From contig JAEXYA010000052.1 of assembly GCA_023451825.1 (NCBI GenBank), positions 1 to 64,000 on the forward strand: DNA of 64,000 nucleotides, read 5' to 3'. The translations under genes were made by a program, and so were the position numbers. The stretch's first letter is position 1. Every line of letters starts with the position of its first letter. Positions 51,966 through 59,195 of the stretch are shown here, piece after piece. Source of the stretch: Pseudomonadota bacterium (GTDB taxonomy: Bacteria > Pseudomonadota > Alphaproteobacteria > Rhizobiales > Xanthobacteraceae). Below the pieces are notes generated by a model. It was not told where the DNA came from, did not search any database, and was given only the letters and a program-made list of their open reading frames with translations.

Positions 51966-52574
51966 TTACGCCGCCCGCAGTTCCGTCGCTGCCTGCAGCG
52001 CGCCGCTGACGGCCTTTTCGCGCATCTCCGGTCCGACGGCGATGCCATCCGCCGCGATGAACTCCACATTCGTCACGCCGATGAAGCCGAACACCCAGCG
52101 CAGATAGGTTTCGAGGTGCTCGCCGGCTGCGGCGGGCGTGTCCGCGCCATAGAAACCGCCGCGCGAGAGCGCGATGATGACGCGCTTGCCGCCGGCAAGG
52201 CCTTCAGCGCCGTTCGGGCCGTAAGCGAATGTCTTGCCCGCCACCAGAATGCGGTCGATCCAGGCCTTGAGCTGGGTCGGGATGGTAAAATTATACATGG
52301 GCGCGCCGATCACCACGATGTCGGCGGCGAGGAACTCGTCAAGTGCCGTTGCACCGGCGGCGAGGTCGGCCTGCAAGGCGGCATCCGCAGCGCCGCCCTG
52401 GGCGGCCGCCAGATGCGAGCCGGACAGGTGCGACAGCGGATCAGCGGTCAAGTCGCGATAGGTCACCGCAAGGCCGGGCTGAGCCTTGGCCAGCCGCTCG
52501 GTAATGGCAGCAGAGACCTGCCGGCTGACGGAATGGGGGCCGAGGACGCTGGAATCGATGTGGAGGAGGTTCAT
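51966..52574 (-). CDS. azoR: FMN-dependent NADH-azoreductase
   Basis: A 202-residue flavodoxin-fold enzyme: MNLLHIDSSVLGPHSVSR with the FMN-phosphate loop, APMYNFTIPTQLKAWIDRI, and LSRGGFYG. AzoR reduces azo dyes and quinones with NADH. The gene is divergent from an HxlR regulator, with a palindromic operator between them; regulator-controlled expression is inferred. TGGAGGAGGTTCATG-like sequence on the minus side is not needed for the start choice. Confidence 0.92.
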   Translation of the reverse strand: MNLLHIDSSVLGPHSVSRQVSAAITERLAKAQPGLAVTYRDLTADPLSHLSGSHLAAAQGGAADAALQADLAAGATALDEFLAADIVVIGAPMYNFTIPTQLKAWIDRILVAGKTFAYGPNGAEGLAGGKRVIIALSRGGFYGADTPAAAGEHLETYLRWVFGFIGVTNVEFIAADGIAVGPEMREKAVSGALQAATELRAA

Positions 52575-52591
52575 GAGGGTTGCCTATGGTA

Positions 52592-52606
52592 TTGGTTTGT
52601 AACCAA
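52592..52606. promoter_or_regulatory. Candidate HxlR operator
   Basis: TTGGTTTGTAACCAA is a perfect inverted repeat with a three-base spacer, located 17 bases upstream of the azoR start, between the divergent azoR and HxlR genes. Short palindromes of this kind are the usual binding sites of HxlR-family thiol or quinone sensors. Confidence 0.6.
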
Positions 52607-52650
52607 CGCTACATGAGTGACTGTCCAACCCCGCACAAGAAGGCACTATT

Positions 52651-53052
52651 TTGAAACCCGAGCACACCGATGTGCCTGCCGCGCCGCCCCATCAGCATGA
52701 TCCCGCCCACAGCGATTGCCGTGGCGTGGCGTCGGTGCTGTCGCGTGTCGGCGACAAATGGAGCGTGCTGGTGATCATGATGCTGGGAGACGGCCCGCGT
52801 CGCTTTAATGAGCTGAAGCGCATGATCGGCGGCGTGTCGCAGCGCATGCTGACGCTGACCTTGCGCGGGCTGGAGCGCGATGGGCTGGTGACGCGCACGG
52901 TCTATCCAACCATCCCGCCGCGGGTGGATTACGAACTCACCGAACTCGGGCGAGGGCTGTCAGAGCCGGTCAAGGCGCTCGGCACCTGGGCGCTCGATCA
53001 TCTGCCGCAGATCACGAATGCGCGGGAGAAGTTCGACGGCGAGGGTAGTTAG
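52651..53052 (+). CDS. HxlR family transcriptional regulator
   Basis: A 133-residue winged-helix regulator: CRGVASVLSRVGDKWSVLVIMML, FNELKRMIGGVSQRMLTLTLRGLERDGLV and YELTELG. A Cys at about residue 24, just before the DNA-binding domain, is in the position used by redox- or quinone-sensing HxlR proteins. The start is TTG. It is divergent from azoR, which it probably represses. Confidence 0.9.
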   Translation: MKPEHTDVPAAPPHQHDPAHSDCRGVASVLSRVGDKWSVLVIMMLGDGPRRFNELKRMIGGVSQRMLTLTLRGLERDGLVTRTVYPTIPPRVDYELTELGRGLSEPVKALGTWALDHLPQITNAREKFDGEGS

Positions 53053-53082
53053 CTATCGAAGGCTCGCTATAGGCGACGACCG

Positions 53083-53577
53083 TCACCGTGATCTCGTCGA
53101 AGACGATGCTATCGCGACGTGGTGTGGCGGATGCACGCCATCCTCTCTCGTCTCAAGAACTGTCACCGGCACATAACCACGGCCGACCATGTTATCGGCG
53201 ATCGTGGTCACGATCTTCTCGATCTCAACATCCCGAGAGAGTTGAGGGGAGCCGTTAGCCGTCGGCGAATCCGTTGCCTGCTTTGCAAGCCGGCGCAAAT
53301 ACGCTGTGAAATTCTCTTTGTCCTGCTCGGAAGCTGCGATGGGCTTGAAGTGGAGAACCGAAAAGCCCTGTTCGGATCGAACAGGGACATCGGTCGCGAC
53401 ATTATTGACTTCGGAAGCTTGTTCGGTCGCAGAGACAACACTGGCAGCAGGGCTATCACCGCGCTGTTGCTGTAACTCGTACCTCCTGATGACGTAGTGA
53501 CGCACAAGCAGTCCCGTCGCAGCGAATGCTGCCGTCATGACGACTGGCGCGAATATCAGGATGTCCTGATCAGTCAA
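53083..53577 (-). CDS. Hypothetical single-pass membrane protein
   Basis: A 164-residue protein with one N-terminal membrane helix (about residues 6-26, ILIFAPVVMTAAFAATGLLV) and a soluble domain rich in Ser and charged residues. No family is recognised. Its start overlaps the end of the upstream small gene by eight bases, so the two form a small operon. Confidence 0.6.
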   Translation of the reverse strand: MTDQDILIFAPVVMTAAFAATGLLVRHYVIRRYELQQQRGDSPAASVVSATEQASEVNNVATDVPVRSEQGFSVLHFKPIAASEQDKENFTAYLRRLAKQATDSPTANGSPQLSRDVEIEKIVTTIADNMVGRGYVPVTVLETREDGVHPPHHVAIASSSTRSR

Positions 53578-53809
53578 TGATCGCTCCCACCAAATACTGG
53601 CCCAGGAAATGTAGTATCACCGCGCAGCCGGTGCAAATTAAGACTGAATTCCAGGATAGATCCGGCTGCGATATTGCCGGCCCAAAGCCGAGATAATGCG
53701 ATATCACGGGCAGGGCGACGCCGGCACCGGCGACCGTGAGAGAAGCGCCGTTGAACCAACCGGCGGCCAATTTCAGAGCTTCATTGCGCGCAGCTTTTCC
53801 GGCCCTCAT
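53570..53809 (-). CDS. Hypothetical two-helix membrane protein
   Basis: A 79-residue protein with a basic N-terminus (MRAGKAARNEALK), followed by two hydrophobic helices (about 18-40 and 55-77). It resembles small uncharacterised inner-membrane proteins. It is followed with an eight-base overlap by the 164-residue gene, and lies downstream of dprA on the same strand. Confidence 0.6.
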   Translation of the reverse strand: MRAGKAARNEALKLAAGWFNGASLTVAGAGVALPVISHYLGFGPAISQPDLSWNSVLICTGCAVILHFLGQYLVGAIID

Positions 53810-53830
53810 CTCGTGTTCCCCGATACTCCA

Positions 53831-54964
53831 CTACACCATCGATACCAGCCCGCCGCCGTGGCGCTCCAGCCGGCCCGCGAGCTCCAGTTCCAGCAGCACC
53901 ACCCGCACCGCCGTCGGCGATACTTTCGCCAGCCGGATAAGGTCATCGATCCCCAACGGGCTCGGGCCGAGCAGGCCGATGATCCGCGAGCGGTCGCTGT
54001 CGTCCGGTTCGTCGAACGACACATCGTCCTCTGCTTCGCGGCTCGGCAGTTCGAGCGGCCGCTCCATGATCGGCGCCACGGCATTGATGATGTCGGAAGC
54101 TTCGGTGACCAGCGTCGCGCCTTGCTTGATCAGCCGGTTGGTACCCGCCGCGCGCGGATCGAGCGGTGAGCCCGGGACCGCGAAAACCTCGCGTCCTTGC
54201 TCCGCAGCCATCCGCGCGGTGATCAGCGAGCCCGAGCGTTCCGCCGCCTCGATCACCACCACGCCGACCGACGCACCCGAGATCAGCCGGTTACGACGCG
54301 GAAAGTCTCGCGCGCGTGGCACATGGCCGAGCGGCATTTCCGAAATGGCGCCGCCGAATGCGAGGAGGTCGCGTAGCAGGTTCTCGTGCTCCGGCGGATA
54401 GATCCGCTCATGCCCGCCGGCCAGCACGGCGACGCTGCCGGCAGCGGCGCTGGCATGATGCGCAGCCTGATCGATGCCGCGTGCAAGGCCGGAGATCACA
54501 ACGAATTCAGCGTCGGCTAATTCATGCGCCAGTGCTTCGGCGAATTTCAGTCCTGCCCCGGACGCATTGCGCGAGCCGACGATGGCGATCATCGGCCGCG
54601 CCATCGCGTCGTGATTGCCGCGCACGCAAAGCAACGGCGGGGCATCGTCAATCGTCGTCAGCCGCGGTGGGTAGCCGGCCTCGCCAGGGGCGACCAGCGC
54701 CACGCCCATGCGGCTGCCGCGCGCGATCTCATGGTCCGCTTCATCGTCGCTGCAGATGCGTCCGCCGCGGATCGCGCCGCCGCGGCGGGCCAGCTCGGGC
54801 AGGCGGTCCAGCGCGGCGCGTGCACTGCCGAACTGGTTGATGAGCGCGCGAAACGTGCGCGGTCCCACATTGTCGCTGCGGATAAGCCGCAGCCAGTCGC
54901 GCCGCTGCTCATCGCTCAGGCGGATCGGCGCATGCGATATGTCGATCAAACCGTGGCCCCCCAC
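53831..54964 (-). CDS. dprA: DNA-processing protein DprA
   Basis: A 377-residue protein. The Rossmann core is seen in MIAIVGSRNASGAG, FVVISGLARGIDQAAH, and GSVAVLAGGHERIYPPEH, ending SLITARMAAEQGREVFAVPGSPLD. A winged-helix region closes it. DprA loads RecA on incoming single-stranded DNA in natural transformation. The proposed start is GTG at 54964; the exact start is not fixed by a ribosome-binding site. Confidence 0.94.
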   Translation of the reverse strand: MGGHGLIDISHAPIRLSDEQRRDWLRLIRSDNVGPRTFRALINQFGSARAALDRLPELARRGGAIRGGRICSDDEADHEIARGSRMGVALVAPGEAGYPPRLTTIDDAPPLLCVRGNHDAMARPMIAIVGSRNASGAGLKFAEALAHELADAEFVVISGLARGIDQAAHHASAAAGSVAVLAGGHERIYPPEHENLLRDLLAFGGAISEMPLGHVPRARDFPRRNRLISGASVGVVVIEAAERSGSLITARMAAEQGREVFAVPGSPLDPRAAGTNRLIKQGATLVTEASDIINAVAPIMERPLELPSREAEDDVSFDEPDDSDRSRIIGLLGPSPLGIDDLIRLAKVSPTAVRVVLLELELAGRLERHGGGLVSMV

Positions 54965-55055
54965 GGGTCAGCATAATCAACTTTGGGATGCATTCAATTG
55001 ACATTCGCATTGAAGGTGCGAGAGTAGGGGCAGCCCGTCTGGCTTGTGTTCAGTG

Positions 55056-55523
55056 ATGTCGGCAATGCTGTGGGACGTGAACAATTTTCAGCGGCCGGGC
55101 GCAGCGCGCAACGTCGCCGTCGGGCGTGAGTTCGAGGAAGCTGCGCTGCTGTTCTTCCATTCCGAAGGCGTCATGCTGGCGCCAAACTATTCGTTACCGG
55201 TCGGCCATCGCTCGTTCCGGAAGAAGCGTTTCGATCTCGGCAGCGCCAGTCCGCGCATCATCGTGGAATGCAAGTCCTACACCTGGACGGTGTCGGGCAA
55301 TGTGCCTTGCGCAAAGATCCGCGGGCTGAACGAGGCGATCCTGCAGTTCAGCGCAGCGCCGCGAAATTATCGCAAGATCCTGTTCGTGCTGCGTCACCTG
55401 CATCCGCAATCCCGCGTCAGCCTGATCTCGCATTACATCAAGTGCCACGGACACTTGGTCGGCCCGGGCGTGGAGATCTGGGAATTCGATCTCGATGCGA
55501 AGCAGGGGGCACGGGTGTTTTGA
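55056..55523 (+). CDS. PD-(D/E)XK nuclease-like orphan protein
   Basis: A 155-residue protein with no recognised name. The region GREFEEAALLFF (residues 23-34) and KRFDLGSASPRIIVECKSY (57-75) read like a PD-(D/E)XK nuclease core: Asp60, then Glu71-x-Lys73 in IIVECK, with Glu25 or Glu28 as the helix acid. It would be a small DNA-cutting domain. The start is uncertain (55056 or 55065). It is divergent from dprA and ends near a family D repeat. Confidence 0.6.
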   Translation: MSAMLWDVNNFQRPGAARNVAVGREFEEAALLFFHSEGVMLAPNYSLPVGHRSFRKKRFDLGSASPRIIVECKSYTWTVSGNVPCAKIRGLNEAILQFSAAPRNYRKILFVLRHLHPQSRVSLISHYIKCHGHLVGPGVEIWEFDLDAKQGARVF

Positions 55524-55531
55524 CACGCTCT

Positions 55532-55614
55532 CGTCATTGCGAGCGCAGCGAAGCAATCCAGAAACAACAAGCGAAGACTGGATTGCTTCGTCGCAAATGC
55601 TCCTCGCAATGACG
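55532..55614. repeat. Palindromic repeat family D, copy 5
   Basis: CGTCATTGCGAGCG at the left and CTCGCAATGACG at the right, inner AGCAATCCAG/CTGGATTGCTTCG. It lies between convergent genes. Confidence 0.85.
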
Positions 55615-55630
55615 CGGGTGAGGCTGCAGC

Positions 55631-56218
55631 CTACTTCTTCCCGATCTTGCCCTCGGTCCCGTTCAACAGCCGCTTGATGTTTTCGCGATGCATGAACCAC
55701 AGCAGCAAAGTCAGCACGGCCGCCAGGATCGCGAGATGCGGGGCCTTCATGTACCACAGGAAGATCGGCGTAATGGCGCTGGCAGCGAGCGCCGAGAAGG
55801 ACGAGTAGCGCGTGGTCATCGCTGTGGCGATCCAGGCGATGCAGAAGATTAGGCCCGCCGGCCAGAACAGACCGAGCATCACGCCGATATAGGTGGCGAC
55901 GCCCTTGCCGCCCTTGAAGCCGAGCCACACCGGGAAGAGATGGCCGAGAAACGCAGCCACGGCGGCGATCATCGCCGCGGTTGGTCCGCCGAACATGCCC
56001 ATGATCACGACGGGGATCGTGCCCTTCAGCGCGTCGCAGACCAGCGTGCCGGCGGCGAGGCCCTTGCGGCCGGTGCGCAGCACATTGGTGGCGCCGATAT
56101 TGCCGGAGCCGATGCCGCGAATGTCTTCGGTGCCGGCCATTTTGGTGATCAGCAGGCCGAACGGGATCGAGCCGAGCAGATATCCGAAAGCGGCGGCGAG
56201 GATATAGAGCGGGTTCAT
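55631..56218 (-). CDS. plsY: Glycerol-3-phosphate acyltransferase PlsY
   Basis: A 195-residue polytopic inner-membrane enzyme with the PlsY motifs GYLLGSIPFGLL, GSGNIGATNVLRTGRKG, HLFPVWLGFKGGKGVAT and a late HRENIKRLLNGTE. It transfers the acyl group of acyl phosphate to glycerol-3-phosphate at the start of phospholipid synthesis. The start at 56218 is chosen because the longer frame runs into the family G repeat. Confidence 0.94.
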   Translation of the reverse strand: MNPLYILAAAFGYLLGSIPFGLLITKMAGTEDIRGIGSGNIGATNVLRTGRKGLAAGTLVCDALKGTIPVVIMGMFGGPTAAMIAAVAAFLGHLFPVWLGFKGGKGVATYIGVMLGLFWPAGLIFCIAWIATAMTTRYSSFSALAASAITPIFLWYMKAPHLAILAAVLTLLLWFMHRENIKRLLNGTEGKIGKK

Positions 56219-56240
56219 GCGTTGCCCATCTGTGTCATGC

Positions 56241-56363
56241 GTGTCCCGGACGCGATGCAGCACGACGTGCTGCCTCGCAGAGCCGGGGCCGTATCAAACG
56301 CCGGCGCTTGCGGCGGTCCCGGCTCTGCGGAGCAGCGTTACACGCTGCACCGCGTCCGGGACA
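56241..56363. repeat. Palindromic repeat family G
   Basis: GTGTCCCGGACGCG at the left and CGCGTCCGGGAC at the right, with inner CAGAGCCGGG and CCCGGCTCTG. It lies between plsY and pyrC. Confidence 0.8.
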
Positions 56364-56367
56364 AGAC

Positions 56368-57669
56368 TTATACATGCTCGTAAACGGTGCGCCCGCCCAC
56401 GATGGTACGTACCACGCGGCCGGTGAAGCGCGACTCGTCGAATGGTGTGTTCTTGCATTGCGATTTCAGATCCGCGGGATCGAGCACCCACGGCACATCC
56501 GCATCAATGACCACGACATCGGCCACCGCGCCCGCACGCAGCGTGCCGCCGGGCAGGCCGAGCAGTTCGGCCGGCTTTGTCGACATCGCTGAAATCAACT
56601 GCGTCAGCGTGAGTTCGCCATTGTGGAGCAGGCGCAGGCCGGCGGAGAGCATGGTCTCGAGGCCGATGGCGCCGGGCTCCGCTTCGGCAAACGGCAACCG
56701 CTTGGTCTCGACGTCCTGCGGATTGTGATCGGACATGATGACGTCGATCAGGCCGGATGCGACCGCATCCACCAGCGCGCGGCGATCCTCTTCGGTGCGC
56801 AGCGGCGGCGAGAGTTTGAGATAGGAGCGATACGGCCCGATATCGTTCTCGTTCAGCGTCAGGTGATTGATCGACGCCGACGCGCTCACGCGCAGCCCCG
56901 CATCGCGGGCGCGCTTCAAAATCTCGATCGATTCCGCGCAGCTCACGGACGCCGCGTGATAGCGGCCGCCGGTCAGTGCCACCAAACGCATGTCGCGCTC
57001 CAGCATGATGGCTTCGGCGGCGGTGGGAATGCCGGTGAGGCCGAGCCGCGAGGCGCGCTCGCCTTCATTCATCACGCCTTCGCCGACCAGCGCCGGGTCT
57101 TCGGTGTAATGCACGATCAGCGCATCGAAATCGCGTGCGTAAGTCAGCGCACGGCGCATCACCTGCGCATTGGTGACGCTCTTGTGGCCATCGGTGAATG
57201 CGACCGCGCCGGCCGCGCGGAGCAGGCCGAACTCAGTCATTTCGCGGCCTTCGAGGCCTTTGGTCAGTGCCGCCATCGGATGGATGTTGACGATGGCCGT
57301 ATCGCGCGCACGGCGAAGGACAAAATCCACGGTGGCGGAATTGTCGATCGTCGGCGATGTATCCGGCTGGCAGATGATCGTCGTGATGCCGCCGGCCGCA
57401 GCCGCATGGCTCGCCGAGGCAAAGGTCTCGCGGTGGCTGGCGCCGGGTTCGCCGACGAAGGCGCGCATGTCGATCAGGCCGGGGGCGACGACTTTGTTCG
57501 CGCAGTTGATCACCTCGGTGCCTTCGGGCACGCCGGCCGTGCCGATGCCGCGCTTGGCGTCGCGGATTACGCCATCGACGATCAGGACGTCACCGGTGGT
57601 GTCGAGCGACTGCGACGGATCGATCAGGCGCGCATTGGCGAGGAGGAGGGGGCGGCGGTTGGTCAGCAT
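56368..57669 (-). CDS. pyrC: Dihydroorotase-like protein lacking metal ligands
   Basis: A 433-residue amidohydrolase-fold protein in the type I dihydroorotase family. The usual GLIDxHxH metal motif is GLIDMRAF here, with Arg69 and Phe71 in place of the two His, so the binuclear site cannot be normal. The later DHAPH is DHNPQ and the HVST His is also lost (YHAASVSCAES). Non-catalytic dihydroorotase homologues (pDHO) bind and activate aspartate carbamoyltransferase in Pseudomonas, and pyrB is two genes upstream. The protein is probably a PyrB partner; a separate functional pyrC elsewhere would be expected. Confidence 0.85.
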   Translation of the reverse strand: MLTNRRPLLLANARLIDPSQSLDTTGDVLIVDGVIRDAKRGIGTAGVPEGTEVINCANKVVAPGLIDMRAFVGEPGASHRETFASASHAAAAGGITTIICQPDTSPTIDNSATVDFVLRRARDTAIVNIHPMAALTKGLEGREMTEFGLLRAAGAVAFTDGHKSVTNAQVMRRALTYARDFDALIVHYTEDPALVGEGVMNEGERASRLGLTGIPTAAEAIMLERDMRLVALTGGRYHAASVSCAESIEILKRARDAGLRVSASASINHLTLNENDIGPYRSYLKLSPPLRTEEDRRALVDAVASGLIDVIMSDHNPQDVETKRLPFAEAEPGAIGLETMLSAGLRLLHNGELTLTQLISAMSTKPAELLGLPGGTLRAGAVADVVVIDADVPWVLDPADLKSQCKNTPFDESRFTGRVVRTIVGGRTVYEHV

Positions 57670-57673
57670 GATA

Positions 57674-57904
57674 TCAGCGCCGTTTCGAGATGATGGATTT
57701 GAGGATCGTGGTCCAGAACCAGACCGTGAGGGCGAAGGCTCCGGTTACACCCACGAAGATGAGCGTGAAGATGATGTTCTGCGTCGTAAAACCCTGCACA
57801 TAGAGCATCACGCCGATAAAAATGCTGCCGAGCACCGCGACAAATCTCAGTTTCCGCTGCATCAGTCCGACGAGGAATGACAGCAGCGTGTCCATGGCCG
57901 TCAC
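57674..57904 (-). CDS. Small membrane protein between pyrB and pyrC
   Basis: A 76-residue protein with two membrane helices (about 18-36 and 42-66) and a basic C-terminus. A GTG start overlaps the pyrB stop as GTGA; an in-frame ATG at 57895 is an alternative. It ends four bases before pyrC. No family is recognised; its position inside the pyrimidine operon makes cotranscription certain if the operon is intact. Confidence 0.6.
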   Translation of the reverse strand: MTAMDTLLSFLVGLMQRKLRFVAVLGSIFIGVMLYVQGFTTQNIIFTLIFVGVTGAFALTVWFWTTILKSIISKRR

Positions 57905-58854
57905 GCATTCGGCAGGTTGCGCGCCAGCGCTTCTAGCACCGCCATGCGCACGGCGACACCCATTTCCACCTGTTCGCGGATCAGCGACTGCGCGCCGTCA
58001 GCGACAAGCGAGTCGATCTCGACGCCGCGATTCATCGGGCCGGGATGCATCACCAGCGCGTCAGGTTTTGCGTAAGACAGCTTCTTCTGGTCGAGGCCGA
58101 AATACTGGAAATACTCGCCCGACGAGGGGACGAAAGAACCATTCATGCGCTCGCGCTGCAGACGCAGCATCATCACGATATCGGCGCCGTTGAGGCCCTC
58201 GCGCATGTCGCGCATCACTTCCACGCCCATGCGCTCGATGCCCGGCGGCAGCAGCGTGGAGGGGCCGACCACACGGACGCGCGCGCCCATCGTGTTCAGC
58301 AGGATGATGTTGGAGCGCGCCACGCGCGAATGCAGCACGTCGCCGCAGATGGCGATCACGAGGCCTTCGATCCTGCCCTTGTTGCGGCGGATGGTGAGTG
58401 CATCGAGCAGCGCCTGGGTCGGATGCTCATGCGCGCCGTCGCCGGCATTGATCACGGAGCCATCGACTTTGCGCGCCAGGAGTTCGACGGCACCGGAGGC
58501 GTGATGGCGCATCACCAGAATATCCGGATGCATCGCATTCAGCGTCATCGCGGTGTCGATCAGCGTCTCGCCCTTCTTGATGGAGGACGAGGCCACCGAC
58601 ATGTTCATGACATCGGCGCCGAGCCGCTTGCCGGCGAGTTCGAACGACGACTGCGTGCGCGTCGAATTCTCGAAGAACAGGTTGATCTGGGTGCGGCCGC
58701 GCAGCGAGGAGCGCTTTTTGTCGACTTGCCGGTTCAGCTCGACATATTCCTCGGACAGGTCGAGGAGGCCGGTGATCTCGGCGGCTTTCAGGCCTTCGAT
58801 CCCCAGCAGATGCCGGTGCGCGAAGACGAAACTGGATTTGGGGGCGCTGGTCAT
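57901..58854 (-). CDS. pyrB: Aspartate carbamoyltransferase catalytic subunit
   Basis: A 317-residue enzyme with the carbamoyl-phosphate motif FFENSTRTQSSFELAGKRLG, then HPTQALLDALT and HPGPMNRGVEI. It makes carbamoyl-aspartate in pyrimidine synthesis. The ATG at 58854 is preferred to a TTG nine bases upstream. It begins an operon with the small membrane gene and the dihydroorotase-like gene, which it may need as a non-catalytic partner. Confidence 0.96.
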   Translation of the reverse strand: MTSAPKSSFVFAHRHLLGIEGLKAAEITGLLDLSEEYVELNRQVDKKRSSLRGRTQINLFFENSTRTQSSFELAGKRLGADVMNMSVASSSIKKGETLIDTAMTLNAMHPDILVMRHHASGAVELLARKVDGSVINAGDGAHEHPTQALLDALTIRRNKGRIEGLVIAICGDVLHSRVARSNIILLNTMGARVRVVGPSTLLPPGIERMGVEVMRDMREGLNGADIVMMLRLQRERMNGSFVPSSGEYFQYFGLDQKKLSYAKPDALVMHPGPMNRGVEIDSLVADGAQSLIREQVEMGVAVRMAVLEALARNLPNA

Positions 58855-58980
58855 TAAAGCCAAATCCTATAGGGCGCGTTGCCGCAGGGGGCAAGCGCGG
58901 ATCGCCGGGTTCCGGGTTATCCCCCGGGATGTGGGTGTCATGGTAGAATTGCAATAATTCCGATCTGACCCACCCCCCAG

Positions 58981-59091
58981 CCCTCATGGTGAGGAGCGGC
59001 CTCTTGGCCGCGTCTCGAACCATGGCTGCAGGCTCCGGAGCCCGGCCATTTCATGGTTCGAGACGGCGCTCCGCGCCTCCTCACCATGAGG
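58981..59091. repeat. Palindromic repeat family C, copy 4
   Basis: CCCTCATGGTGAGGAGCGGC at the left and GCCTCCTCACCATGAGGG at the right, with inner GTCTCGAACCATGG and CATGGTTCGAGACG. Its right half is a direct inverse of the left, unlike copies 1 to 3. A family B copy follows after 14 bases. Confidence 0.85.
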
Positions 59092-59105
59092 GCGGAGTAT
59101 TCGGC

Positions 59106-59180
59106 CGTAGGGCGGATGAGCGCAGCGTCATCCGCCACTTCGGCTCCGCGGCGGATTACGCTACGCTCATCCGCCCTACG
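59106..59180. repeat. Palindromic repeat family B, copy 3
   Basis: CGTAGGGCGGATGAGCG at the left and CGCTCATCCGCCCTACG at the right. It is upstream of the caspase-like gene. Confidence 0.85.
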
Positions 59181-59195
59181 TTTTTGCGAGATTCC

